Notes under the pieces: generated by a model
What the model was told of the DNA's origin: nothing
Databases searched by the model: none
Seen by the model: only the letters and a program-made list of their open reading frames with translations
DNA from: a virus
Virus record (IMG/VR): IMGVR_UViG_3300042562_001062
Span: 1-54,645 of that record
DNA: 54,645 nt
Direction: 5' to 3' (one strand)
Shown: one piece after another, positions 31,784-38,264 of the stretch
How the letters are laid out: the number at the start of each line of letters is the position of its first letter
How positions within the stretch are numbered: the first letter of the stretch is position 1
Position numbers and translations under genes: made by a program

Positions 31784-31992
31784 TCGTCCCACCCGATCCG
31801 GCGAACCGCACGGCCCATGTCGTAGGCCTCGTCCCGCACATCGCCGAACGTCAAACCCACGTCACCGCCGCCCTCGACGAAACCGAGGGCGGCGGTGCGG
31901 GGATGCCGGATGACGGCCCGCACGACTTCGGGGTTGCGAAACGCAACAGCCAGCAGATATGCGGCGTTCCACCGCACATCGGAGGCGCTCAC
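31780..31992 (-). CDS. Unknown protein, 70 residues
   Basis: GTG start at 31992 overlapping the previous stop (GTGA). MSASDVRWNAAYLLAVAFRN includes residues encoded by palindrome copy 22 (VAFRNP). The rest is VIRHPRTAALGFVEGGGDVG. No family recognised. Confidence 0.62.
   Translation of the reverse strand: MSASDVRWNAAYLLAVAFRNPEVVRAVIRHPRTAALGFVEGGGDVGLTFGDVRDEAYDMGRAVRRIGWDE
31931..31949. repeat. 19-bp palindrome copy 22 (spacer gaaac)
   Basis: Left arm GGGTTGC, right arm GCAACAG: the weakest intragenic copy with two outer mismatches. Confidence 0.78.
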
Positions 31993-32357
31993 GAGCCGCC
32001 GCCGAGGACGATGCCGTCGAGGAAGTTGTCGCGGCGCAACGCGGCGACCTCCGCGCCGTCCATGTCCGACACGTCGTCGTCATAGTTGGACATGTTGTCG
32101 CGCCAGTTGCGGTTCAGCCGCTGGCCGTACATCGAATAGCACGCCCCGCACTTGTCGCAGTCGGTGTCCCGGCCGCTCGCGTGGACGGTCGTGCCGCAGT
32201 CACCGCACGGCCACTCGCGGTGCGTGTGAATCTTGGCGTACTTGCCGGCGGCATGGGCCTCGCCGCGAACTTTGTGCGCCTGGTCGTAGTCGGCGGTGGA
32301 AATGAGGCGGTCGCCTTCGCCGGTCCAAACCTCGTAGATTTTCTTGACTTCTTTCAT
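31989..32357 (-). CDS. Zinc-ribbon protein, conserved in mycobacteriophages
   Basis: A 122-residue protein starting MKEVKKIYEVWTGEGDRLIS with GAGAAAGGA upstream. CGDCG and CDKCGACYSMYGQRL form a zinc ribbon, and NWRDNMSNYDDDVSDMDGAE follows. This CG.C.......CDKCGA.YNAFGQRLR.....NPS...D...D..DG pattern is common in actinophage genomes. Function unknown. Confidence 0.75.
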   Translation of the reverse strand: MKEVKKIYEVWTGEGDRLISTADYDQAHKVRGEAHAAGKYAKIHTHREWPCGDCGTTVHASGRDTDCDKCGACYSMYGQRLNRNWRDNMSNYDDDVSDMDGAEVAALRRDNFLDGIVLGGGS

Positions 32358-32551
32358 CTGTTTTCCTTTCTCGACGGTGTTGCGATCTGCAACACCAGGG
32401 CATGAGGGTTGAAGTACGACGGATGTGCCTGGTCGGGATCAGACGTCCATCCCCACGGCGCGTCGGTATCGGCAGGCCGGTACCACGTCACACCGTTGCC
32501 GTCCGTGCGCGCCGGGTACTCCAGATCGACGCGCCGGACAGGAACGATCAC
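32354..32551 (-). CDS. Unknown protein, 65 residues
   Basis: GTG start at 32551 (GTGA overlap). Contains YPARTDGNGVTWYRPADTDA and PWGWTSDPDQAHPSY. The C-terminus LQIATPSRKENR is partly encoded by palindrome copy 23 and the ribosome site of the next gene. No family recognised. Confidence 0.65.
   Translation of the reverse strand: MIVPVRRVDLEYPARTDGNGVTWYRPADTDAPWGWTSDPDQAHPSYFNPHALVLQIATPSRKENR
32377..32395. repeat. 19-bp palindrome copy 23 (spacer gatct)
   Basis: Perfect arms, 20 bp upstream of the zinc-ribbon gene start at 32357; also encodes LQIAT of the preceding gene. Confidence 0.9.
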
Positions 32552-32835
32552 AGTGCGGGCAATCCGCGGGCAACGCGGTCGGCGTTGAGCGCGTCGACGC
32601 GGGCGTCGTTGGCGTCGATGCGGGCGCGCAGTGCGCCCTGAATCTGGCGGATCGCACGGTCGAGGTATTCGTCGGTGATGTGAGTGTCACCGGCGCGTAG
32701 CGCCGCCAAGCCGTCGATCAGCAGGTGGCCGACGACCTGATCGGCGACGCGGACGATCTTGACCGTCGCGGCATCGAAAGCATCTTCGGCCTTGAGTAGC
32801 GCGACTGAAGTCGCGGTGATGGAGTTATCGCACAT
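32548..32835 (-). CDS. Unknown helical protein, 95 residues
   Basis: ATG at 32835 has AGAGAGG upstream. MCDNSITATSVALLKAEDAF is followed by largely helical sequence ending RIDANDARVDALNADR. First gene of the unit read from P3. No family recognised. Confidence 0.68.
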   Translation of the reverse strand: MCDNSITATSVALLKAEDAFDAATVKIVRVADQVVGHLLIDGLAALRAGDTHITDEYLDRAIRQIQGALRARIDANDARVDALNADRVARGLPAL

Positions 32836-32864
32836 CGCTGTGCCTCTCTGTTTTCGTGGGGAAG

Positions 32865-32883
32865 GTGTTGCGATCCGCAACAC
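32865..32883. repeat. 19-bp palindrome copy 24 (spacer gatcc)
   Basis: Perfect arms, in the leader 30 bp before the start at 32835. Confidence 0.9.
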
Positions 32884-32917
32884 CGGATTGAAGGCCCAAC
32901 TCTGACCTTCTAACTAC

Positions 32918-32946
32918 ATTCTACCAGGTCAGGGGCCTTTTGTCAA
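32918..32946 (-). promoter_or_regulatory. SigA-like leftward promoter P3
   Basis: TTGACA at 32946-32941, 17-bp spacer with CCTGACCTGG (same spacer core as P2), TAGAAT at 32923-32918. ACCC lies 2 bp upstream of the -35. Confidence 0.88.
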
Positions 32947-32991
32947 TGGGGTAGTAATACACAAGTCTTTGCCGGCGCGAACACCCGAGCG

Positions 32992-33033
32992 AAAAAAGGG
33001 GCGGGGCATTGCGAATCGCAACACCCCGCCCCT
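32992..33033 (-). terminator. Intrinsic terminator built around palindrome copy 25
   Basis: On the minus strand a 10-bp GC stem (AGGGGCGGGG and complement) is continued by the palindrome core and followed directly by six T. It ends the unit that finishes with the gene at 33039 and is immediately followed by promoter P3 for the next unit. Confidence 0.8.
33006..33024. repeat. 19-bp palindrome copy 25 (spacer gaatc)
   Basis: Left arm GCATTGC (two mismatches), right arm perfect. Embedded in the terminator at 32992-33033. Confidence 0.8.
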
Positions 33034-33038
33034 CCCTG

Positions 33039-33287
33039 TCATCGCGCCTGAGCGCGCTCATACGCGGCGCGGGTCTCCGCAGCGATCCGCAACTGCCGCC
33101 GCAACACCGCGGCCTCCGCATCCAGCCTCTCCGCCCTCGCAAACAGGCGCTCAGACGCCGCGATCCACGACTTGATGTTGGCCTTGCGGCCCTTCGCATC
33201 GCAATCAGCCGCGAACCGCATGGCGCGGTCAATGTCAGCCTCCAAATCCGCGAGCTGGATCTGGATCGCGGCCTCGGTGGACGTCAC
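33039..33287 (-). CDS. Coiled-coil protein, 82 residues
   Basis: GTG at 33287 (GTGA overlap). Almost wholly helical: MTSTEAAIQIQLADLEADID then ASERLFARAERLDAEAAVLR, with heptad character. It is similar in style to the 34697 gene. Probably a small oligomeric protein. Last gene before the terminator. Confidence 0.68.
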   Translation of the reverse strand: MTSTEAAIQIQLADLEADIDRAMRFAADCDAKGRKANIKSWIAASERLFARAERLDAEAAVLRRQLRIAAETRAAYERAQAR

Positions 33288-33481
33288 AGCAGCACCACGT
33301 TTTCCGGCGCGACCTTGATCGTCTGACCGGAGCGGTCCATCCTGACGTGGACGTAGACCCGGCCCAGCTTCGCCACCGTGCCGAACTGATCCCCACGCAT
33401 CCAACGATCCGTGGCCGGATGCAACTCCACCCGGTTACCGACCTCGAACTGTTCAAGCAGCAAATCCGCTTGATCGGACAT
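33284..33481 (-). CDS. SH3-like small protein, 65 residues
   Basis: Starts MSDQADLLLEQFEVGNRVEL and continues as a beta barrel pattern (DQFGTVAKLGRVYVHVRMDR, IKVAPENVVLL). Similar small domains are common in phage early operons; function unknown. Start overlaps the previous stop (TGATG). Confidence 0.68.
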   Translation of the reverse strand: MSDQADLLLEQFEVGNRVELHPATDRWMRGDQFGTVAKLGRVYVHVRMDRSGQTIKVAPENVVLL

Positions 33482-33711
33482 CACGCCGCCTCGCCCTCTT
33501 CGTCGGGGCGCGGCTCGGTGGCGTTCATGTCGATAGCATCCCACCCCATCTGAACCATTGCGTCCTCGATGTGATCGGGGCAAGCACCGCGCAACTCGCT
33601 AGGAGTGAACGCGGCCACAGCGAAACCCTTATCGCGCAGCAACTCCAACGCCTGCTGCACTTCGGTGGTCAGATCGCTGCTGACCTGTTCCAGAAACTCG
33701 TCATTCGTCAT
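33481..33711 (-). CDS. Unknown protein, 76 residues
   Basis: Starts MTNDEFLEQVSSDLTTEVQQ; helical N-terminus, then FTPSELRGACPDHIEDAMVQ MGWD. Acidic. Preceded by the two-hairpin module C1. No family recognised. Confidence 0.65.
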   Translation of the reverse strand: MTNDEFLEQVSSDLTTEVQQALELLRDKGFAVAAFTPSELRGACPDHIEDAMVQMGWDAIDMNATEPRPDEEGEAA

Positions 33712-33730
33712 GACTTTCTTCTTTCTCTCT

Positions 33731-33806
33731 TCCTTACCCCACGGCGGGATTGCCGTGGAGAGGCGGAAAGGGCCGGTGTTGCAATTCGCAACACCGGCCC
33801 TCACTG
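33731..33806 (-). repeat. Two-hairpin module C1 with palindrome copy 26
   Basis: On the minus strand: GACAG, an extended palindrome stem (GGGCCGGTGTTGC and complement), TTTCC, then a second hairpin CCACGGC/GCCGTGG (33739-33745, 33752-33758), then a purine-rich ribosome site. Nearly the same module recurs at 34101, 34622 and 35202. The first stem resembles a weak terminator. Confidence 0.8.
33776..33794. repeat. 19-bp palindrome copy 26 (spacer aattc), extended stem
   Basis: Perfect arms inside module C1, extended by GGGCC/GGCCC. Confidence 0.9.
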
Positions 33807-33817
33807 TCAGCGGAAGA

Positions 33818-33895
33818 TCACTTCGGCGCGAACAACGCGAACACCCACAGGATGATCGCCCAGAACAGCATCGACAAGGCCACGAACTCCCACAT
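33818..33895 (-). CDS. 25-residue single-span membrane peptide
   Basis: ATG at 33895 overlaps the previous stop (TGATG). MWEFVALSMLFWAIILWVFA then LFAPK: one membrane span with a basic end. Too short for routine gene finders; the start overlap and a similar neighbour at 34177 support it. Confidence 0.55.
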   Translation of the reverse strand: MWEFVALSMLFWAIILWVFALFAPK

Positions 33896-34080
33896 CAGCG
33901 CACCGTCTCAGTACGAGACTTGCTCTTGCAGGTCTCGAAGCATTCCTGCCACAAGCACGGCAGACCGCACCGGTCGCAAAGAACGCTCATCGGCTCACCG
34001 GGGGCATACCCGCCCAGGGCGCGAAGCTGCTTGATGTGACGCCGCCGCGCACTGCGGCGGTGGCTAGTCCTATCGGACAT
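33895..34080 (-). CDS. Small zinc-finger protein, 61 residues
   Basis: Starts MSDRTSHRRSARRRHIKQLR with GAGAGAGGAAA upstream. CDRCGLPC and CFETC give a zinc site; the N-terminus is strongly basic, suggesting DNA or RNA binding. Preceded by module C2. Confidence 0.65.
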   Translation of the reverse strand: MSDRTSHRRSARRRHIKQLRALGGYAPGEPMSVLCDRCGLPCLWQECFETCKSKSRTETVR

Positions 34081-34100
34081 GGCCGTTTCCTCTCTCTTAT

Positions 34101-34172
34101 CCCTTACCCCACGGCGGAATTGCCGTGGGGCGGCGGAAAGGCCGGGTGTTGCGAATTGCAACGCCCGGCCAA
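34101..34172 (-). repeat. Two-hairpin module C2 with palindrome copy 27
   Basis: Second copy of the module described at 33731, with stem GGCCGGGTGTTGC and the CCACGGCGGAATTGCCGTGG-type second hairpin. Confidence 0.8.
34146..34164. repeat. 19-bp palindrome copy 27 (spacer gaatt)
   Basis: Right arm GCAACGC (one mismatch, compensated in the longer stem). Inside module C2. Confidence 0.85.
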
Positions 34173-34176
34173 ACCG

Positions 34177-34254
34177 TCAGCGGAACATTGACTCCTTAAG
34201 GAAAATCCAGATGACGCCCATCCCCCCTCCGACAAGGAAAGGAGTCCAGCTCAT
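34177..34254 (-). CDS. 25-residue membrane peptide
   Basis: ATG at 34254 overlaps the previous stop (ATGA). MSWTPFLVGGGMGVIWIFLK then ESMFR: one short span. It has the same size and position before a module as the peptide at 33818. Confidence 0.5.
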   Translation of the reverse strand: MSWTPFLVGGGMGVIWIFLKESMFR

Positions 34255-34445
34255 CGCCCCTGCTTCCGGGCGTTGAACTCGGCCGTGCCGGCGGGGTGGC
34301 GCAGCATATCCCGCAGCTTGGCGGCCCGCTTCTCGCTCATGCCGTCGGCGACAGCACCGGCGAGCATACTTTCGGGATTCATCCCGTGCGCGATCCCGTG
34401 GCGCAGTCGATACACCAATTCGCCGTCAGGAACGTCGTCGCTCAT
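34251..34445 (-). CDS. Unknown protein, 64 residues
   Basis: Starts MSDDVPDGELVYRLRHGIAH. Helical: MNPESMLAGAVADGMSEKRA and LRDMLRHPAGTAEFNARK. Overlaps both neighbours by ATGA. No family recognised. Confidence 0.65.
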   Translation of the reverse strand: MSDDVPDGELVYRLRHGIAHGMNPESMLAGAVADGMSEKRAAKLRDMLRHPAGTAEFNARKQGR

Positions 34446-34606
34446 CGAACGCCCTCCTTGACGTGAAGCTTCGCCATACGCGACGCCACCACAGACGTGG
34501 TGTGCGCGCCCACCCACTCGCAGTTGCGGCACACGGCCGCATACCGCTCAGTCGGCGGCTTCCCACGGATGAGCCTGATGCCCATATCGCCGTAGCTGCA
34601 CTTCAT
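34442..34606 (-). CDS. Small Cys-containing protein, 54 residues
   Basis: Starts MKCSYGDMGIRLIRGKPPTE with AGAGAGGCAATGAG upstream. CRNCEWVGAHTTSVV suggests a partial zinc site together with the N-terminal Cys. Preceded by module C3. No family recognised. Confidence 0.62.
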   Translation of the reverse strand: MKCSYGDMGIRLIRGKPPTERYAAVCRNCEWVGAHTTSVVASRMAKLHVKEGVR

Positions 34607-34621
34607 CTCATTGCCTCTCTT

Positions 34622-34690
34622 TCCCTGACCCCGCGGCGGGATTGCCGTGGGGAGGCGGAAAGGCCGGTGTTGCGAAATGCAACACCGGCC
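34622..34690 (-). repeat. Two-hairpin module C3 with palindrome copy 28
   Basis: Third copy of the module, with CCGCGGCGGGATTGCCGTGG-type second hairpin (imperfect) and stem GGCCGGTGTTGC. Confidence 0.8.
34667..34685. repeat. 19-bp palindrome copy 28 (spacer gaaat)
   Basis: Perfect arms inside module C3. Confidence 0.9.
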
Positions 34691-34696
34691 CAACCG

Positions 34697-34918
34697 TCAA
34701 AGGGTGAAAGACTCCTGCCGCTGCAAGATTTCGGCGGTTTTCTGCTCTAGCATCCGGCCGTACGCGCCGGGTGCCGTCTCGTGCAACTCGGCGGTCAACT
34801 CGGCGAGCAGAGCCTCCGCACGCGCCAAGATCGCACGTTGCGTGGCGATCTGGCTGAGCAGCGAACGCTGACGGCGCTCCACCGACGTTTGCACGGCGGC
34901 GATGCTGCCGCGCTTCAT
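34697..34918 (-). CDS. Coiled-coil protein, 73 residues
   Basis: Starts MKRGSIAAVQTSVERRQRSL; continuous helix (LLSQIATQRAILARAEALLA) with Leu/Ala heptads. Overlaps the HTH gene stop by ATGA, so the two are co-translated. Possibly a partner of the regulator; inference from position. Confidence 0.65.
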   Translation of the reverse strand: MKRGSIAAVQTSVERRQRSLLSQIATQRAILARAEALLAELTAELHETAPGAYGRMLEQKTAEILQRQESFTL

Positions 34919-35184
34919 TTCCCGGCCTCTGTTGCGATCTGCAACACCGGGAAGTCGTCGCCGATCTGCTTACCGCGGGAAAGCAGATCCAGCGACGTGG
35001 TACGCAGCGCGGCGGCGAGAACGTCCAAGGTTTGGAAGCTCGGCCACTTTTTACCGTTCTCGATCTCCGCGAGGAACGGGTAGCTGATACCCGCGGCCGC
35101 AACGAGGTCTTTACGTTTCATGCCGCGCTCAATGCGGGTGCAGGCGATAGCCCGACCCAGGTAAATCGCGTTGACGTTTTTCAT
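34915..35184 (-). CDS. XRE-family HTH regulator
   Basis: An 89-residue Cro/C1-type protein. Residues about 9-65: GRAIACTRIERGMKRKDLVA, AAGISYPFLAEIENGKKWPS and TLDVLAAALR, a textbook XRE helix-turn-helix. No dimerisation or cleavage domain follows. The C-terminus LQIATEAGK is encoded by palindrome copy 29. Ribosome site GAGAGA upstream. Candidate repressor or anti-repressor; also a candidate binder of the palindrome. Confidence 0.82.
   Translation of the reverse strand: MKNVNAIYLGRAIACTRIERGMKRKDLVAAAGISYPFLAEIENGKKWPSFQTLDVLAAALRTTSLDLLSRGKQIGDDFPVLQIATEAGK
34929..34947. repeat. 19-bp palindrome copy 29 (spacer gatct)
   Basis: Left arm begins C. At the 3' end of the XRE gene, 11 bp upstream of the coiled-coil gene start. 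Confidence 0.87.
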
Positions 35185-35201
35185 GGCGTCTCTCTCGTTT
35201 T

Positions 35202-35272
35202 TCCCTTACCCGGCGGCAGGATTGCCGTAGGGCGGCAACGAGGGCCGGTGTTGCGAATTGCAACACCGGCCC
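35202..35272 (-). repeat. Two-hairpin module C4 with palindrome copy 30
   Basis: Fourth, most diverged copy of the module, before the XRE gene, with stem GAGGGCCGGTGTTGC and its complement. Confidence 0.78.
35248..35266. repeat. 19-bp palindrome copy 30 (spacer gaatt)
   Basis: Perfect arms inside module C4. Confidence 0.9.
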
Positions 35273-35287
35273 TCGCTGTCAGCGGGA

Positions 35288-35431
35288 TCAGCCGGGGTGA
35301 ACGGCGGAGTTTTTGCACGGCTCCGGCGATTCCAGAACCGTGCAATTGAGCACGTCGCCGTTGGCGGCGCGCTCGTAGGTGATGTACGCGCTGCAACCGC
35401 AGCGGTAATACTGAAACTCCGCGTCGGTCAC
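35288..35431 (-). CDS. Small Cys-rich protein, 47 residues
   Basis: GTG at 35431 overlaps the previous stop (GTGA). MTDAEFQYYRCGCSAYITYE and LNCTVLESPEPCKNS: four Cys that may bind metal. No family recognised. Confidence 0.6.
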   Translation of the reverse strand: MTDAEFQYYRCGCSAYITYERAANGDVLNCTVLESPEPCKNSAVHPG

Positions 35432-35688
35432 TTGCCTACGCCCTTCAGTGCCGCCTTCAGCTCGGCCTTGATCCGGCGGGCGTCGTCCCCGCGCCACGTC
35501 GTCGCGTTGGACAGGAAGTACAGCACGACGCTTTCGCCGTCCTCGTAGCCGTAGGTGTCGGTGATCGCGGACAGGCCGCGCATCGCGTTGATGAACGGGA
35601 CTGCGCCGAAGTACGGCCTCTCCCAGAGCCGGGAGATTTCCGCGGCGATGACGTTGAGCGGTCGGACTGCTGTTTTTTGATCGGACAT
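35428..35688 (-). CDS. Unknown protein, 86 residues
   Basis: Starts MSDQKTAVRPLNVIAAEISR with a purine-rich ribosome site. Contains RPYFGAVPFINAMRGLSAIT and SVVLYFLSNATTWRGDDARR, resembling a conserved small actinophage protein (YFGAVPYL.AM..L....D.YG.D). First gene of the unit read from P4. Confidence 0.7.
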   Translation of the reverse strand: MSDQKTAVRPLNVIAAEISRLWERPYFGAVPFINAMRGLSAITDTYGYEDGESVVLYFLSNATTWRGDDARRIKAELKAALKGVGK

Positions 35689-35711
35689 TGCTGTCTCTCT
35701 CTTTTTTCTGG

Positions 35712-35730
35712 GTGTTGCGTTTTGCAACAC
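35712..35730. repeat. 19-bp palindrome copy 31 (spacer gtttt)
   Basis: Perfect arms, in the leader 24 bp before the start at 35688. Confidence 0.9.
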
Positions 35731-35831
35731 TGTTTTTTCCGGCGCGAATTTTTTCGGCACGGATTTTTTCCGGGCCGGATTTTTTCGGCGCGGAAGTTTT
35801 TTTTCGGCCCAACTCTGACCTACTAACTAAT

Positions 35832-35860
35832 ACTCTACCATAGACAGCCCTAAATGTCAA
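35832..35860 (-). promoter_or_regulatory. SigA-like leftward promoter P4
   Basis: TTGACA at 35860-35855, 17-bp spacer, TAGAGT at 35837-35832. ACCC lies 2 bp upstream of the -35. The 100-base leader carries four GGCGCGGA/TTTTTTC-like repeats. Confidence 0.82.
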
Positions 35861-35905
35861 TAGGGTCGCAATTGCGTAAGGGCAGGTCAGGCAGGCCCGA
35901 AACGC

Positions 35906-35947
35906 AAAAAAGGGCCGGGGCGTTGCGAATTGCAACACCCCGGCCCC
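35906..35947 (-). terminator. Intrinsic terminator built around palindrome copy 32
   Basis: Nine-bp GC stem (GGGCCGGGG and complement) continued by the palindrome and followed on the minus strand by six T. It ends the short unit 36321-35961, immediately before promoter P4, the same terminator-then-promoter order as at 32992. Confidence 0.82.
35920..35938. repeat. 19-bp palindrome copy 32 (spacer gaatt)
   Basis: Left arm GCGTTGC. Embedded in the terminator at 35906-35947. Confidence 0.85.
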
Positions 35948-35960
35948 AAATGCCGGCAAA

Positions 35961-36140
35961 TCAGAGCGCCGACCGGCACCACTTACAGAGCGGCCGAACC
36001 ACGCTATCGACACGGTTGTCGGCGTGGGTGTACTTCGCCCCGTAACGGGCGTCCTCGCCGCAGAGCGTGACGATGCGGTCGCGGGTGACGTGCTCAAGGC
36101 GCCCACCCGGGGCGCGGAACATGTAGAGCCGTTCAGTCAT
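35961..36140 (-). CDS. Small Cys-pair protein, 59 residues
   Basis: Starts MTERLYMFRAPGGRLEHVTR with CGGAGGATC upstream. Contains RIVTLCGEDARYGAKY and a terminal PLCKWC, a metal-site-like pair. The pattern resembles short mycobacteriophage proteins of unknown function. Confidence 0.66.
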   Translation of the reverse strand: MTERLYMFRAPGGRLEHVTRDRIVTLCGEDARYGAKYTHADNRVDSVVRPLCKWCRSAL

Positions 36141-36181
36141 GGGATGATCCTCCGATATGTGTGGGAAGTTGATGGGCCGGG

Positions 36182-36200
36182 GCGTTGCAAATTGCAACAC
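36182..36200. repeat. 19-bp palindrome copy 33 (spacer aaatt), extended stem
   Basis: Left arm GCGTTGC; flanks extend the stem by GGGCCGG/CCGGCCC. No T-run follows. Between the genes at 36220 and 35961. Confidence 0.86.
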
Positions 36201-36219
36201 CCCGGCCCATGCCCATCAG

Positions 36220-36321
36220 TCAGGGCCGGTTGATGCGGACGGGGCGCGCCGGGAAGTAAAAGGCCTTGCCGAAGCCGCTGGCGACGATCGCGCCGATGCT
36301 GAAAGCAATCCACTGGGACAT
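36220..36321 (-). CDS. 33-residue membrane peptide, first leftward early gene
   Basis: ATG at 36321 preceded by AGAGAGG. MSQWIAFSIGAIVASGFGKA then FYFPARPVRINRP: one span with a basic tail. It is the first gene read from P5, so it is expected to be expressed early. Confidence 0.6.
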   Translation of the reverse strand: MSQWIAFSIGAIVASGFGKAFYFPARPVRINRP

Positions 36322-36369
36322 GTTCGTGCCTCTCTGTTGCTGTGATGTGGTGTGTTGCTGATGGGTACT

Positions 36370-36398
36370 ACGTTACGCCGACCTTCCAGGATCGTCAA
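36370..36398 (-). promoter_or_regulatory. SigA-like leftward promoter P5
   Basis: TTGACG at 36398-36393, 17-bp spacer, TAACGT at 36375-36370, with ACCC 2 bp before the -35. First promoter of the leftward early region; palindrome copy 34 lies 13 bp upstream of the -35. Confidence 0.78.
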
Positions 36399-36410
36399 GT
36401 GGGTAACTAA

Positions 36411-36429
36411 GTGTTGCAAAACGCAACAC
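36411..36429. repeat. 19-bp palindrome copy 34 (spacer aaaac)
   Basis: Perfect arms directly upstream of promoter P5. Confidence 0.9.
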
Positions 36430-36443
36430 GCTTGCCGCTGCAT

Positions 36444-36621
36444 TCCGATGACGTGGGCGGGCTGCGCCATTCCGATTCCGTGTGCAGCGGCTCGATCCCC
36501 CGGCTCCGATCCGTGCGCGGCGCGACTCCGATTCCGATTCGTGCGCGTGCGCGTGCTGCTTCGCGCCGCCTTCCGATGTCCGTGCGCGGGCCTTCCGATG
36601 TCGGGGCGCGCGCCTTCCGAT
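36444..36621. repeat. Eight TCCGAT repeats in the divergent control region
   Basis: TCCGAT begins at 36444, 36471, 36505, 36527, 36533, 36572, 36594 and 36616, with GTGCGCG motifs between them. The last three share CCTTCCGATGT at 22-bp spacing. No gene is supported in the 590-bp gap 36322-36915; long open frames here reflect GC bias. Confidence 0.7.
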
Positions 36622-36685
36622 GTACGTGTGGTGGGTGTTCGGTGGTGGGGCTGCCGCCCCCGGCCTACGCTGCGGCTTTGCCGGC

Positions 36686-36701
36686 TCGAACAGCCGTTCG
36701 A
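36686..36701. promoter_or_regulatory. LexA (SOS) box 1
   Basis: TCGAACAGCCGTTCGA matches the mycobacterial/actinobacterial LexA consensus TCGAAC-N4-GTTCGA exactly. Confidence 0.8.
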
Positions 36702-36712
36702 ACCAGGCCCGG

Positions 36713-36728
36713 TCGAACGGCTGTTCGA
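36713..36728. promoter_or_regulatory. LexA (SOS) box 2
   Basis: TCGAACGGCTGTTCGA, a second exact match 27 bp from the first. Together the two boxes form a larger inverted repeat (36686-36728), with one base missing in the right arm, favouring cooperative binding. Confidence 0.8.
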
Positions 36729-36776
36729 ACGGCTCCGGCGGCTCCGGCGGCGCTCCGGCTCCGGCGGCTCCGGCGG

Positions 36777-36795
36777 GTGTTGCGTTTCGCAACAC
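36777..36795. repeat. 19-bp palindrome copy 35 (spacer gtttc)
   Basis: Perfect arms, 35 bp upstream of the -35 of promoter P6. Confidence 0.9.
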
Positions 36796-36829
36796 GTCAA
36801 GCGTGGCGAAGACACGGCTTGAAACCCTC

Positions 36830-36858
36830 TAGACACTCTCCGGCATATGCCGTAACGT
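36830..36858 (+). promoter_or_regulatory. SigA-like rightward promoter P6
   Basis: TAGACA, 17-bp spacer, TAACGT (same -10 as P5). ACCC precedes the -35 by 2 bp, as in the leftward group. It reads into the gene at 36916. Confidence 0.75.
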
Positions 36859-36900
36859 TCTCGTTGTTCGGCCCGGTCGGGTCGGACACCCAACGAGAAC
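36857..36900 (+). promoter_or_regulatory. 10-bp inverted repeat overlapping the P6 start site
   Basis: GTTCTCGTTG at 36857-36866 and CAACGAGAAC at 36891-36900. The left arm covers the end of the -10 and the expected start site, so a bound protein would block P6. A further AACGAGAA lies before the ATG. Likely an autoregulatory operator or leader hairpin. Confidence 0.6.
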
Positions 36901-36915
36901 GAAACGAGAAAACAC

Positions 36916-37878
<963 letters not shown>

Positions 37879-37886
37879 CGCCAACG

Positions 37887-37924
37887 AAACGCCCCACCGC
37901 TCCGGCGGTGGGGCGTTTTTTTTT
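37887..37924 (+). terminator. Strong intrinsic terminator
   Basis: A 14-bp stem (37887-37900 with 37905-37918, loop TCCG) followed by nine T. It isolates the 36916 gene from everything downstream. Confidence 0.92.
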
Positions 37925-38132
37925 GGCGGCGGGCCGGCCCCGACGTATGTCTGGGATTGATCTATCCATTATGAATTCGACAAGTTGCAAGAATGACGTG
38001 CGCGGCATCACCGCCGAAGGTTGATGCGCCAAGAATGCAGAATCGGCTGGTCAGCCCCGCAGTCGATTAGAAGAGGCGTGCGACTGTGGTGGTTGCGGGG
38101 CGATGGGATCGCCACACGCCCCGCAACCCGGC
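37925..38132. other. Intergenic stretch with one hairpin
   Basis: No gene supported. A 12-bp stem (38091-38102 with 38117-38128, GGTTGCGGGGCG) lies just after the stop of the leftward membrane peptide at 38133 and may end its transcript; it has no T-run. Nothing else recognised. Confidence 0.5.
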
Positions 38133-38264
38133 TCAGCGGCGGATGACTCGAACGAAGGCCCTCAGTGCGTGATCGACGATGACGGTCGGCGTCACTGTTA
38201 CCAAAAGAACCACGGTGAGGACGGCAACGGCGGACGTCACACCGAGAACTGTGGAGGCTTTCAT
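38133..38264 (-). CDS. 43-residue single-span membrane protein
   Basis: ATG at 38264, stop at 38133. MKASTVLGVTSAVAVLTVVL then LVTVTPTVIV is one long span with a basic C-terminus. TATGCT lies 7 bp upstream of the ATG, so it may be leaderless. Lies opposite the long upstream extension of the secreted-protein frame, which is rejected for that reason. Confidence 0.5.
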   Translation of the reverse strand: MKASTVLGVTSAVAVLTVVLLVTVTPTVIVDHALRAFVRVIRR

